A stretch of DNA of 45,832 nt, from the NCBI GenBank assembly GCA_017857395.1, contig JAFMDF010000041.1, positions 1 through 45,832 of the forward strand. The letters are read 5' to 3'. Of this stretch, positions 7,941-16,936 are shown piece by piece. The translations under genes and the position numbers were made by a program. Source of the stretch: Bacteroidota bacterium (lineage in GTDB: Bacteria; Bacteroidota; Bacteroidia; Chitinophagales; Saprospiraceae). The notes beneath the pieces are model-generated. The model saw nothing but the letters and a program-made list of their open reading frames with translations, was not told where the DNA came from and ran no database searches. How positions within the stretch are numbered: position 1 is the stretch's first letter; every line of letters begins with the position of its first letter.

Positions 7941-9134
7941 CTATGATACGGCCTCTTTAACATCTTTGGTAGTATTTATATCCCAAAAATTATTATGGTT
8001 ACACGGTTCTACAGTTTCTTCAAAAACTTTTTGTGCTGCTTGATAGCCTTTTTCAATTCTTGATAAAACTTGGTCTTTGCTAAAATCGAGCGTGTTTCCG
8101 ATGGTATCCTCTGGTTGAATAATCTTATAATAAAATTTCCGAAGCGTCCTACCATCTTTTAAATTGGTTAGGCAATAGGGTTCGTTATTCTCATCCATGC
8201 CAAATGCATCTACCTGTCGAAGCAAATCATTTATGCGAATAAATTCACTAATATCATTTTCAAATATTTCATTTAAGGTAATGTCTAACATGGACCGATA
8301 GGCGATATTTAAAAAATTCAGTTGCTTATCAGAGGCTTCCTTAAGCGGTTCTAATTTGCCACAATGATTGTTAATAATGATGATGTAGTAATCCGTATTC
8401 TTATCATAATTTTCATTTACATCTTTTACAATATCGCCCAGTGGGGAGACATTTCGAATGCCCCCATCCACTAATTTATTAATAGGTTGACCATCAATTG
8501 GAGCAATAGATTTTACCATGGGGAAAATAGCAGGCATAGCAGCCGATGCCAGTATCGCTTTTTTAAATTCTTTATCCGAAAGGGAACTATGTTTAATAGA
8601 GTAATACTTCCCGTTTTCCAAACTAACGAAACCTACTCGAAGAATTTCACTCTTAACCTCCGCTACATTCATGAGCTGGTTGATTTTTTCTTCTAAGGGT
8701 TTACTGGATGCTACTGCCTCCATATTCAATATTTTCTCAATGATTTGTTTGCCAAATTTTTCTTGATTTTTTTTAAATAATAAGCCAAGCTTATTCCGCC
8801 AGTTAAGTTTGGGTATCAATTTAAGAAAAATATTCTTCAAACTTGGTTGAAAATCCTTATTTACAAAATCAGAGACCCAGACTGCTCCAGGGTTTCCTGC
8901 AATGGTATTTGTCCATAAATCCTCTAATTCGGGGAATTTTCCAGCAGCTACCATCGCAGCATTCAGGCTCCCAGCAGATATCCCAGCTATATAATCAAAC
9001 AATACATCCTTTCCTTCTGTATGGCTGTCAGCGTGAGGTATGCCCTTTTCAAAGATGTATTTTAATGCGCCTATTTGGAAAGCGCCCTTAGCACCTCCAC
9101 CACTTAGTACGAGTATGTATTTTTTCTTTTTCAT
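7941..9134 (-). CDS. Patatin-like phospholipase
   Basis: The catalytic Ser-Asp dyad of the patatin family is clear. The oxyanion loop is SGGGAKGAFQIG (residues 11-22), the nucleophile is Ser53 (GISAG) and the aspartate is Asp223 (DGG). The family hydrolyses acyl esters of phospholipids and other lipids. I chose the ATG at 9134 (397 residues), because the upstream extension to 9236 encodes a poorly matching 34-residue stretch and the core fold begins right after MKKKKYILVLSGG. No signal peptide or transmembrane segment is visible, so it is probably cytoplasmic or peripheral. It is divergent from the hydroxyacyl-CoA lyase gene, which suggests it supplies or remodels fatty acids for that pathway (inference). 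Confidence 0.9.
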   Translation of the reverse strand: MKKKKYILVLSGGGAKGAFQIGALKYIFEKGIPHADSHTEGKDVLFDYIAGISAGSLNAAMVAAGKFPELEDLWTNTIAGNPGAVWVSDFVNKDFQPSLKNIFLKLIPKLNWRNKLGLLFKKNQEKFGKQIIEKILNMEAVASSKPLEEKINQLMNVAEVKSEILRVGFVSLENGKYYSIKHSSLSDKEFKKAILASAAMPAIFPMVKSIAPIDGQPINKLVDGGIRNVSPLGDIVKDVNENYDKNTDYYIIIINNHCGKLEPLKEASDKQLNFLNIAYRSMLDITLNEIFENDISEFIRINDLLRQVDAFGMDENNEPYCLTNLKDGRTLRKFYYKIIQPEDTIGNTLDFSKDQVLSRIEKGYQAAQKVFEETVEPCNHNNFWDINTTKDVKEAVS

Positions 9135-9242
9135 GATATTTTTTTGATAATAAAGACAGTTCAAAACATCAAATCTGTACTTTAAATTAGTATTAAATAA
9201 ATATATCAATGCAATGATATGCTTTATAGTGACCATACAAGA

Positions 9243-9277
9243 TGACTTTTGTTATTTCTACCGATTGACTTTTATCA
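9243..9277. promoter_or_regulatory. Tandem dyad-like sites in divergent patatin/lyase promoter region
   Basis: TGACTTTTGTTA (9243-9254) and TGACTTTTATCA (9266-9277) are direct near-repeats 23 bp apart. The second fits TGA-N6-TCA, the half-site arrangement of CRP/FNR-family regulators, and the first is a degenerate version. Similar tandem sites occur at 18841-18877 and 33579-33665. Confidence 0.35.
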
Positions 9278-9353
9278 TTAACTAGGAAGATTATTAAAGG
9301 TAAATTGGGAGAAAATTCATTTTATAAAAAAGATTTATCAAAACAAGGATAGT

Positions 9354-11081
9354 ATGAATGGAGGACAAATAATTGCACAAACACTACAACTTTATGGCGT
9401 TGACCATTTATTTACCCTTTGCGGGGGACATATTGCACCTATATATGTGGAAGCAGAAAATGCAGGAATGGAGGTAGTAGATGTTCGAGATGAAGCCTCA
9501 GCTGTTTTTGCAGCAGATGCCTATGCTCGGCTAAAAGGCATTCCTGGAGTAGTGGCGGTAACCGCAGGTCCTGGATTAACAAATTCCATTACTGCCTTGA
9601 AAAATGCACAAATGGCACAATCCCCCATTCTATTACTAGGTGGCGCAACCGCAACCATGTTAAAAGGAAGAGGAGCTTTACAGGATATTGACCAGATGGC
9701 TTTGATAAAACCTCATGTAAAGTGGGCGGTTCCCATAAAAAGATTAAGAGATTTGGCATCGGCTATTCACAAGGCAATGAAAATTGCTTTGCAAGATGTT
9801 CCAGGCCCTGTTTTTATAGAGTTACCGGTAGATTTACTCTATGGCGAAAAAGAAATAAGGGAATGGTATGCTAAGGACATCGCTAAAAATACAACGCTGA
9901 AAGATAAAATGGTCAGCTGGTATTTGAAAAATCACCTTCGCAAAATGTTCGCACAAGTACCGCCCATTCGCACGTTAGCACCACCAATACCTTCTTTTCC
10001 ACCAATCGCTTCTTTTAATATTCAGGATGCAAAGCAACAATTAAAAAAATCAAAAAGACCTGTTTTAATCATCAGTAGCGGAGCGATGCAATCCCCTAGT
10101 CAGGCAGTTCAATTATCCACAGCCGTCAAAAAATTAGGCATACCCGTTTACCTAAGCGGAATGGCGAGAGGGCTGACAGGACATCATGATGAAGTGCAAT
10201 TTAGACACCAACGAAAAATAGCACTTCGGGAAGCAGATTGTATTTTACTGGCGGGTGTACCCTGTGATTTTCGACTGGGATACGGAAAAGCGTTAAATCG
10301 AAAAGCTTTTAAAATTACCATCAATAAAAGTAAAACAGAATTAAGAAAGAATATAAAACCACAACTTCAATACCAATGTGACCCCGCCACTTTTTTGATT
10401 CAATTAGCTTCAGAAGCAACTGACTTGCCTAATTGGGCTGATTGGAAAGAAACCTTACAAAAAAGAGAAGCAGAAAGAGATGCCGAAATACAGGAAATGG
10501 CACAAAATGAAGTCAAAGACATCAACCCCTTAGCCTTATTTCTAAAAATGGAAAATTTGCTTCCCGATGCTTCGATTTTAGTCGCTGACGGCGGAGATTT
10601 TGCAGCATCCGCTTCTTATACCCTTCGCCCACGAGCACCCTTGAAGTGGTTAGACCCTGGTGCTTTTGGCACACTTGGTGTCGGTGGTGGCTTCGCCCTC
10701 GGTGCAGCCATTCACTATCCAGATGATTATATATGGATTATCTATGGAGATGGAAGTGCTGCTTATAGCCTGATGGAATTTGATACTTTTAAGAAAAGAA
10801 ATTTAAAGGTCTGTGCCATCATTGGAAATAATGGTTCTTGGGAGCAAATTGCCAGAGACCAAGTGACCCTATTGGGCGCAGCAACGGCTACTACCCTTCC
10901 GCAATCCAATTATCAGGATATTGCAAAAGCATTTGGAGCAGACGGAGAACGGGTGGACAATATGGAAGCATTTGAGCAAGCTATCGGTAATGCCAAGGAA
11001 AGTATGGATAAAGGAATCCCCTATGTTATCAATGCAATCATTGGTTCTACACCGTTTCGGAAAGGGAGTATTTCCATTTAG
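9354..11081 (+). CDS. ILVBL/HACL2-like 2-hydroxyacyl-CoA lyase (ThDP enzyme)
   Basis: A 575-residue thiamine-diphosphate enzyme of the acetolactate-synthase fold. The N-terminal Pyr domain holds the ThDP-activating glutamate ([17 protein letters not shown]). A central domain follows. The C-terminal PP domain holds the ThDP/Mg motif from GDGSAAYS to NN. The phrases [25 protein letters not shown] and [14 protein letters not shown]-like [14 protein letters not shown] closely recall vertebrate ILVBL (2-hydroxyacyl-CoA lyase 2), more so than true acetolactate synthases, and no regulatory subunit gene is present. The expected reaction is cleavage of 2-hydroxyacyl-CoA to an aldehyde one carbon shorter plus formyl-CoA. 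It lacks the N-terminal membrane anchor of the animal enzyme. A CoA-transferase gene follows after 42 bases. Confidence 0.85.
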   Translation: MNGGQIIAQTLQLYGVDHLFTLCGGHIAPIYVEAENAGMEVVDVRDEASAVFAADAYARLKGIPGVVAVTAGPGLTNSITALKNAQMAQSPILLLGGATATMLKGRGALQDIDQMALIKPHVKWAVPIKRLRDLASAIHKAMKIALQDVPGPVFIELPVDLLYGEKEIREWYAKDIAKNTTLKDKMVSWYLKNHLRKMFAQVPPIRTLAPPIPSFPPIASFNIQDAKQQLKKSKRPVLIISSGAMQSPSQAVQLSTAVKKLGIPVYLSGMARGLTGHHDEVQFRHQRKIALREADCILLAGVPCDFRLGYGKALNRKAFKITINKSKTELRKNIKPQLQYQCDPATFLIQLASEATDLPNWADWKETLQKREAERDAEIQEMAQNEVKDINPLALFLKMENLLPDASILVADGGDFAASASYTLRPRAPLKWLDPGAFGTLGVGGGFALGAAIHYPDDYIWIIYGDGSAAYSLMEFDTFKKRNLKVCAIIGNNGSWEQIARDQVTLLGAATATTLPQSNYQDIAKAFGADGERVDNMEAFEQAIGNAKESMDKGIPYVINAIIGSTPFRKGSISI

Positions 11082-11123
11082 TCATAACAAATAAATTACA
11101 AAACCAATTAAACGCTGCACGTT

Positions 11124-12830
11124 ATGAATATTTTAGAAAAAATGAAGCTTTTTGTACATGTACTAAAATGGCGATTCACTTGGAATAGAAGAAAGTTAAA
11201 CTACCTCCCCAAAAATGTGGATAACCCCAAATTTATTACGGCTCACCAGGCTGCTGCCTTAATTTCAGATGAGGCTACCGTCTTTTCGGCTGGCTTTGCT
11301 GGAAATGCTCGTTGCTCTGTCTTCTTTTGGGCAATTCGGGCCGCTTTTCAAAAAACAGGACATCCTCAAAAATTAACATGGATAAATGTAGCCGCTCAGG
11401 GCGGCAGAGGAAAAGTACCGGGAACGGTAGAAGAATTAGGTTTACCAGGCTTGTTTTCCAAATATATAACTGGACATTTAGAAACTACTAAAGCTCAATT
11501 AAAACTGGCAGAAAAAGGGTTATTGGAATTGCATACGATGCCACAAGGAGTCATGACTTATATTTTAGAACAACAGGCGAACAAACAATCTTATGTCCAA
11601 TCAAGGGTAGGTTTGGGGACTTTTATTGACCCTGCTACAGGAGGCGGCACTTCGGTCACGCCTAATGCTATGCAGGAATATGTGGAGACTTCCGAAGACG
11701 CTTTGACCTATCATTTACCAAAACTGGATTATACGTTGTTCAATGCGCCTTATGCAGATAAAGAAGGGAATATTTACTTTCACCACGCTTCTACCCTTAC
11801 TGAAAACCGAGTTTCCATAGATGCCACACGAGCTAATAATGGAAAGGTATTGGTGACGGTTAGCGGAATTATTCCTAAAGAGGAAGCCAAAATAAGTGTT
11901 CCTTCGGATAAAATAGATTATATTATTGTTCATCCCTATAACGAACAAATTATATCCATTCCCCAACAAAAAAATTGGCCCATATTTACACCTGATGGAG
12001 TTGGAAGTACCGATAAAACAGCGCAAAAATTAAAATTTATCAATAAACTATTAAAAATCACACCAGTAAGAGGGGAAGTAGGAAACCTATTGGCTAGACT
12101 GGCGGCAACTCTTTTTGTAGAAGTTGCACCAAAAGAGGCAATGATAAATATTGGGGGAGGTTTTCCAGAAGAGGTTGCTCGTATTATTGTAGAACAAGGT
12201 TTAGCCAAAGATTTACTATTTACAACCGAGGCGGGCGCTTATGGGGGCTTACCAGTTCCAGGTATCTTTTTTGGTGCCTCGATTAAACCAAGAAAAATTA
12301 TTAGTTCGGCCGAAATGTTTCACTTATATGAACAGCAATTGGATGTTGCTATATTGGGGTTTTTACAGGTAGATTATGCTGGGAATGTAAATGCTTCCAA
12401 ACGAGGGCCGAATATTACGGATTATGTAGGACCAGGCGGTTTCCCCGATATAGCTGATGGTGCTAAAACCGTAATTTTTGTGGGTAGCTGGATGGCAAAT
12501 GCAAACTACACTATTAATGCTAACAAATTGACCATTGCTGAAAGTGGAAAAGCAAAATTTGTAGCTGCAGTGGACGAGATAACCTTTAGTGCCAAAGAAG
12601 CCTTAAAACAAAAGAAACAGGTGTATTATGTAACCCATGTGGGCATATTCAAACTGACCAATCAGGGCTTGCGATTGATTCAAAGGATGCCTGGAATCGC
12701 GATTGAAAACGACGCTTTTATTCGCAAAACCCAATTGGCTATTGAAAATATCCCTTTTGTTGATTCATCTGTGATTACTGGAAAAAATTTTGCGCTTCGA
12801 TGGAAGAAAGAGGAGGCGATTTTCGATTAA
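11124..12830 (+). CDS. Family I acyl-CoA/acetate CoA-transferase
   Basis: A 568-residue fused alpha-beta CoA-transferase of the YdiF/propionate CoA-transferase type. The second half holds the oxyanion motif NIGGGFPEEVA (342-352) and the catalytic glutamate Glu369 in TTEAGAYGG, which forms the glutamyl-CoA thioester in this family. The first half contains the N-terminal core (SAGFAGNAR, AAQGGRGKVPG). It shares a direction and a 42-base gap with the hydroxyacyl-CoA lyase gene, so the two probably form an operon. Inference: it may move CoA from formyl-CoA, the lyase product, to a 2-hydroxy acid, so that activation costs no ATP. Substrates cannot be read from sequence. A strong hairpin follows the stop. 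Confidence 0.9.
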   Translation: MNILEKMKLFVHVLKWRFTWNRRKLNYLPKNVDNPKFITAHQAAALISDEATVFSAGFAGNARCSVFFWAIRAAFQKTGHPQKLTWINVAAQGGRGKVPGTVEELGLPGLFSKYITGHLETTKAQLKLAEKGLLELHTMPQGVMTYILEQQANKQSYVQSRVGLGTFIDPATGGGTSVTPNAMQEYVETSEDALTYHLPKLDYTLFNAPYADKEGNIYFHHASTLTENRVSIDATRANNGKVLVTVSGIIPKEEAKISVPSDKIDYIIVHPYNEQIISIPQQKNWPIFTPDGVGSTDKTAQKLKFINKLLKITPVRGEVGNLLARLAATLFVEVAPKEAMINIGGGFPEEVARIIVEQGLAKDLLFTTEAGAYGGLPVPGIFFGASIKPRKIISSAEMFHLYEQQLDVAILGFLQVDYAGNVNASKRGPNITDYVGPGGFPDIADGAKTVIFVGSWMANANYTINANKLTIAESGKAKFVAAVDEITFSAKEALKQKKQVYYVTHVGIFKLTNQGLRLIQRMPGIAIENDAFIRKTQLAIENIPFVDSSVITGKNFALRWKKEEAIFD

Positions 12831-12850
12831 ATAACCCAAATTGCGGACAA

Positions 12851-12882
12851 GTAAAGCGGATTGCCAATCCGCATTACTTTTT
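12851..12882 (+). terminator. Rho-independent terminator after CoA-transferase gene
   Basis: GTAA-A-GCGGATT, loop GCC, AATCCGC-A-TTAC: a stem of 11 pairs with one A-A mismatch, followed by a T-run at 12878-12882. It lies 20 bases past the CoA-transferase stop and abuts the PPK2 relic. Confidence 0.75.
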
Positions 12883-13193
12883 CCGCTAAATAGAAAAGTA
12901 GAATTTGATAAGCTAAGTTTTTGACTTAACTACCATCTTTTCAAAACTATTGACTTATCCCATAAAAATTTCATAATCTTAAGGGCTGCAAAATCCATTT
13001 ACAGGCTTCGCAACAACTCTATTATACCAACTTCGGTCAAAAAATATAATTTCTCCAAGTTTAGACAATAAAACAAATCCAATAATTAATCCTCCATTAT
13101 TTTGTAACACCATACTTTTAGTTATCTTGTAAGCAATGGTATTACCTTATCTATCATACATCCTGCTTTTGCCACACACCGTCTTCTAATGGC
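12874..13193 (-). pseudogene. Decayed polyphosphate kinase 2 (PPK2) gene
   Basis: Reading the minus strand gives a frame with the PPK2 Walker B signature FFDRSWYNR (about 13038-13018), then PVNGFC, DYEIFMG, FEKMVV and LIKFYFSI in the correct family order, interrupted by in-frame stops (after GFCSP, after EIFMG, after KSKT, after YFSI). Further upstream, in another frame, a Walker A-like remnant [14 protein letters not shown] (from about 13190) resembles the GRDAAGKGG region. PPK2 enzymes transfer phosphate between polyphosphate and nucleotides. The stops and the frame change mean it is not functional. It ends against the terminator of the CoA-transferase gene. Sequence from 13194 to 13369 shows no clear gene. 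Confidence 0.8.
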
Positions 13194-13369
13194 TATAGAG
13201 GTCTAGCACTAGAAATTGCATTAATCCAGCAGCAATAAATTGATTACCAAATAGTAGCAATTGTATATGAATTGCCTGTATCCTTTAATACTGCTGCTTT
13301 CCTTATCGACCTATAGTATTTTCAAATGAAAATTATTTTATTATTTAACTATTTTAAAACAGCGACTCT

Positions 13370-14743
13370 ATGGAAAAGTATCAAGCTATTACCTTAAAGA
13401 ATTTTAGAGATTTCCCACAAGTCGATTACCATCTTACCAAACAAGAAAAGTTTGCTGTTGATGTAGTTGGTAGTGTATTGCCTTTTAGGGCAAACAATTA
13501 TGTGGTCAATCATTTAATTGATTGGGATAACTACCAAAATGACCCTATTTATACCCTTACCTTTCCCCAAGAAGACATGCTTCGTCCTGCTCATTTTCAG
13601 GAAATGGCAGATGCCATTCTGGCGGGCGCAAAAAAGGGAGAAATAAAATTAATTGCCAATAAAATACGCCGCCAATTGAATCCTCATCCTGCTGGTCAGA
13701 TGGAGCAAAATTTACCTATTTTGGATGAAGTGAAGTTAACGGGTGTACAGCATAAATATCGAGAAACCATGCTCTTTTTTCCCAGTCAGGGACAAACTTG
13801 TCATGCGTATTGTACCTTTTGTTTCCGTTGGCCTCAATTTGTTGGAATGAATGAGTTGAAGTTTGCGATGAGAGATACCGAATTGATTATTAAATATTTG
13901 CGGGCTAATCCTACCATCACCGACATTTTATTTACAGGAGGCGACCCGATGATAATGAAAACAAAAGTATTAGCCACTTATTTGGATGCGTTGATTGAAG
14001 CAAAAATTCCTAATCTTCGCACTATCCGTATGGGCAGCAAAGCTTTATCTTATTGGCCGCAACGGTTTGTGACGGATGAAGATGCAGCTGATTTATTACG
14101 ATTATTTGAAAAGGCAAGAAAATCAGGTATTCACATTGCTTTTATGGCACATTTCAATCATCCAAATGAATTAAAAACGCCGATGGTTGAAAAAGCGATT
14201 GCAAAAATTTTGGATACAGGAACAGTCATTCGTACCCAATCGCCGATTATGAAACACATTAATGACGATCCCGATACTTGGGCAACAATGTGGCAACGAC
14301 AAGTCGAATTGGGATGTGTGCCCTATTATCTTTTTTTGGCTCGAGATACTGGCGCCCAACACTACTTTTCTGTTAAATTAGAACGAGCATGGCAAATTTT
14401 CCGAGAAGCTTATCAGCAGGTTAGTGGTATTGCGAGAACGGTAAGGGGGCCAAGTATGTCTGCAGGCCCAGGAAAAGTACAAATATTAGGTGTTTCGGAA
14501 ATAATGGGAGAAAAAGTTTTTGTTTTGCAATTCATTCAAGGTAGAAATCCTGATTGGGTTGCACGCCCATTTTTCGCTAAGTATGATGCTAATGCTATTT
14601 GGTTGGATGAGTTGTACCCAGCGTTTGGAGAGGCTAAATTTTTCTTTGAAACCGAATATCCTTTGAAAAGAAAGCAATTAAAAGTGTTTGGAAAAAATGT
14701 TAGTTTGAAGGAGGTAGTAAGTAGTCTGACAATTTTAAACTAA
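13370..14743 (+). CDS. KamA-family radical SAM protein (lysine 2,3-aminomutase-like)
   Basis: 457 residues. The 4Fe-4S cluster motif is CX3CX2C at Cys144, Cys148 and Cys151 (CHAYCTFC), followed by FTGGDPM (188-194), the family's SAM-binding GGDP element. A candidate PLP lysine is Lys369 in SAGPGKVQ, the position equivalent to the PGGGGK motif of lysine 2,3-aminomutase. These support a radical SAM/PLP aminomutase-like enzyme, but the substrate-binding residues of true lysine aminomutase cannot be confirmed by eye. The protein has its own promoter region and terminator and no metabolic partner beside it. It sits between two decayed minus-strand genes, which suggests it arrived after, or outlived, a lost gene set. 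Confidence 0.88.
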   Translation: MEKYQAITLKNFRDFPQVDYHLTKQEKFAVDVVGSVLPFRANNYVVNHLIDWDNYQNDPIYTLTFPQEDMLRPAHFQEMADAILAGAKKGEIKLIANKIRRQLNPHPAGQMEQNLPILDEVKLTGVQHKYRETMLFFPSQGQTCHAYCTFCFRWPQFVGMNELKFAMRDTELIIKYLRANPTITDILFTGGDPMIMKTKVLATYLDALIEAKIPNLRTIRMGSKALSYWPQRFVTDEDAADLLRLFEKARKSGIHIAFMAHFNHPNELKTPMVEKAIAKILDTGTVIRTQSPIMKHINDDPDTWATMWQRQVELGCVPYYLFLARDTGAQHYFSVKLERAWQIFREAYQQVSGIARTVRGPSMSAGPGKVQILGVSEIMGEKVFVLQFIQGRNPDWVARPFFAKYDANAIWLDELYPAFGEAKFFFETEYPLKRKQLKVFGKNVSLKEVVSSLTILN

Positions 14744-14758
14744 CATCTTTTAAAAATT

Positions 14759-14800
14759 AAGTACCAACTCATAATTACTAATAATTGTGTGTTGGTACTT
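14759..14800 (+). terminator. Hairpin after radical SAM gene
   Basis: AAGTACCAAC (14759-14768) pairs perfectly with GTTGGTACTT (14791-14800), and inner AATTA/TAATT segments can extend the pairing. It lies 16 bases past the stop codon. A modest T-rich stretch follows. Confidence 0.6.
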
Positions 14801-14880
14801 GGTGGAATTTTATTACGAAGGGCGTGTAAGACCGCTTTTAATACTCTGACTGCTCCATCTTTATCTTCAGGGTCGCCCAT
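14794..14880 (-). pseudogene. Fragment of a DUF2267-family gene
   Basis: The minus strand encodes 29 codons reading MGDPEDKDGAVRVLKAVL then HALRNKIPP. This matches the conserved DUF2267 core, in which a LG-x-PEDR-type start leads to LRAVLHALRDRLP. Neither the N-terminal helix nor the downstream AQLP-LLRG segment can be found, and the fragment ends inside the radical SAM terminator. It is therefore a decayed remnant. DUF2267 proteins are small and uncharacterised, often encoded among stress and polyphosphate genes, which fits the PPK2 relic 1.6 kb away (inference). Confidence 0.55.
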
Positions 14881-15379
14881 AGACTGTCAAAAGTCACCTA
14901 TTTAAAGTGATAATAGCCACCCCAAAATACCTTGATTATCTATTAATTTTGTTACAGAATAAGAATCGATTAAAATTTATTTAGTTAATGAGCTACAAAT
15001 CCAGTTAATAGGTATCTATAAGGCGTCTAAAAATATTTCGAAAGGCAGACAATTATCCCGTTCTTTTTGATGCCAGAGAAACTATCATTACTAAAGTAAA
15101 TAAATCCTACTTTCTAATGAAATAGTTAGGGGCTTTTCCAATTTTATAGGAATTGCTTTTTTTGATAGAGAAATTGCATTCCTATCAAAACCAATATAGA
15201 AATCAAAGATTCTGTGAAAGTTACCACTAGATATAAGGGAATCTTTACAAAGCCTTGCTTTATGGTCTCTATGAGATTTTCCTGTAAAAAAAAAGTAGGT
15301 TAGGTTTCCCATCTAGTGCATTCTCTTAGAGAAGAAAATTTCAGAATGAACAAACATGAATAAATAATAAACAGTTTGA
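14881..15379. other. Gene-poor AT-rich region with possible further relic
   Basis: No intact gene is supported. A minus-strand stretch (15284 down to 15144) reads as a short amphipathic start followed by one hydrophobic helix (KIPLYLVVTF, SLISILVLIGMQF) and then stops; it has no start codon and may be a decayed membrane-protein fragment. A 73-codon minus frame at 15312-15091 overlaps it in another frame and looks spurious. The promoter for the membrane glycosyltransferase gene must lie in the last part. Confidence 0.4.
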
Positions 15380-16936
15380 ATGCAAATTTCAAAAACTAAA
15401 ATTTCCTCAGAATTAAAAAAAGTATTACCTAAATCTTATCAGAAAAAAAGGAAACAATCCGATAGGGCGCTTTTTAATTGGACACCTCAACAAACTTGGT
15501 TATTTATAGCTTGCAGTCTTTTATTTACCTTAATTATCTACTACCTTTTACATACCCGATATGTACTCTATAATGGAGATGATGTATGGGATAATAGCCG
15601 AATTTATGAGTATATAAAAACGGGTTTTAATCGAGACACCATCTTTACAACCGTTGAAACCGAAGACAAAACCCTTATTTTTCAAATTTTTCGAAATGAA
15701 GTGTATGGTCATTTTTTGACCTTTTTTGGTTGGACAAAAAGTAATGCCCATATCCTTAGCACTAGTTTTATATTTTTAAGTGCTTTGATTTGGTCTTTTA
15801 TAGTAAGAGCCTTGAAATTTTCGGTTAGCCTGTCTATTATTTTTGGGTTGACCATGCTGTTATTCCCTGCCTATTTTGGGGCAGCTAATTTAACTAGACC
15901 AGATGCTTTTACTTTCTTTTGGGTCAGCACTTCCTTCTTTCTTTTTATCAAAAAACACTATTTCTTTTCGGCATTCACTATGCTGGTAGGGATGGAAACT
16001 CATGCGATGGGAATGATGGCAGGTTTCTATATTTTGGCTTACGTTTTATCAGAGTGGACCTATTTTTTTAGAGATTGGAAACGGCTAGGTAAAATAGCCC
16101 TATTTTTTGGAGCAGGTATTGGCGTAGGTGTTGGCTATTACTTGTTTTTGCATTGGGATATACTGACTTGGAATCGGTTTTCTGAAATCCTTTTGAATAA
16201 TAAAAACATCAAAAAGGAATTACCAAATTATCTGATTACTTACTTTATTTCGCCAGAATGGTACTTGCACGTTTGGGAATTATTCCTACTTATTTTTACC
16301 ATTGGGTTTTACCTGCAACAGAAAAATTATAAAAAAAATACATTTATTTGGGTCTTTTTTCTAACCCTAATCGTTTCCACTTTTCTTTCAGGTCGCCCTA
16401 ATCGTTTTTACATCATTTATATCTTTCCAGCCTTTCAACTGATGCTATTGTACTCAGCGGAACAAGTACACAAACTAAAAGAATTGACCTTCTTTTTAGG
16501 GGTCATTTTTGCGCTAAATTATGGGGGAATTTATTGGCAAAATCACAGTTATGATTTTGCTAACATCACTTCCCAAATACAAAAAAGTATTCCTGATAAA
16601 TCCATTCCAGTAGTTGGCATGTCTGATAATTGGTTTGCTGCCAAGGAACATCCATTTCACCTAATTTATAATTCTATTCACGACCTACCAGATAAAAATT
16701 TGCCAGCGCTCTATTTAATTGAAACAGGTTATCTACATACCGCACCTATTTCTTTAAAACTAGAAAGGTATATACTGAATAAAGGGTGGACAAAAGACCC
16801 ATTAATGAGCAAAAGAAACACCCATTATAAGGAGATGATTGACTATTTCAAAACCAATTACGATTGTCAATTAATCAATAAATTCAAGGCTTATGAACAA
16901 GAAAATGCAACAGTTTACTACTGTAAACAGCAATAA
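15380..16936 (+). CDS. Polytopic membrane glycosyltransferase (GT-C-like)
   Basis: 518 residues. A charged cytoplasmic N-terminus (about 1-35) leads to a first membrane helix near 38-58, then a loop with the acidic pair NGDDVWDNSR, about ten further hydrophobic segments, and a soluble C-terminal part of about 120 residues. This layout, with an acidic motif in the first outer loop, is typical of GT-C enzymes that use polyprenyl-phosphate sugars. The next gene, a polyprenyl-phosphate GT2, overlaps its 3' end by 44 bases, supporting a donor-maker/donor-user pair acting on envelope glycans or glycoproteins. The specific family is not recognised. Confidence 0.75.
   Translation: MQISKTKISSELKKVLPKSYQKKRKQSDRALFNWTPQQTWLFIACSLLFTLIIYYLLHTRYVLYNGDDVWDNSRIYEYIKTGFNRDTIFTTVETEDKTLIFQIFRNEVYGHFLTFFGWTKSNAHILSTSFIFLSALIWSFIVRALKFSVSLSIIFGLTMLLFPAYFGAANLTRPDAFTFFWVSTSFFLFIKKHYFFSAFTMLVGMETHAMGMMAGFYILAYVLSEWTYFFRDWKRLGKIALFFGAGIGVGVGYYLFLHWDILTWNRFSEILLNNKNIKKELPNYLITYFISPEWYLHVWELFLLIFTIGFYLQQKNYKKNTFIWVFFLTLIVSTFLSGRPNRFYIIYIFPAFQLMLLYSAEQVHKLKELTFFLGVIFALNYGGIYWQNHSYDFANITSQIQKSIPDKSIPVVGMSDNWFAAKEHPFHLIYNSIHDLPDKNLPALYLIETGYLHTAPISLKLERYILNKGWTKDPLMSKRNTHYKEMIDYFKTNYDCQLINKFKAYEQENATVYYCKQQ

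Noticed and set aside
9135-9236. Upstream extension of the patatin gene to an earlier ATG
   Set aside because: The added 34 residues do not look like the family or a signal peptide; the fold starts right after the ATG at 9134.
9354-11081. Assignment as acetolactate synthase (ilvB)
   Set aside because: There is no ilvN or other branched-chain gene nearby, and the motifs read closer to ILVBL/HACL2.
15091-15312. 73-codon minus-strand open frame before the membrane glycosyltransferase gene
   Set aside because: It has no motif, and it overlaps, in another frame, a stretch that looks more like a decayed membrane helix; treated as noise in a relic-bearing region.
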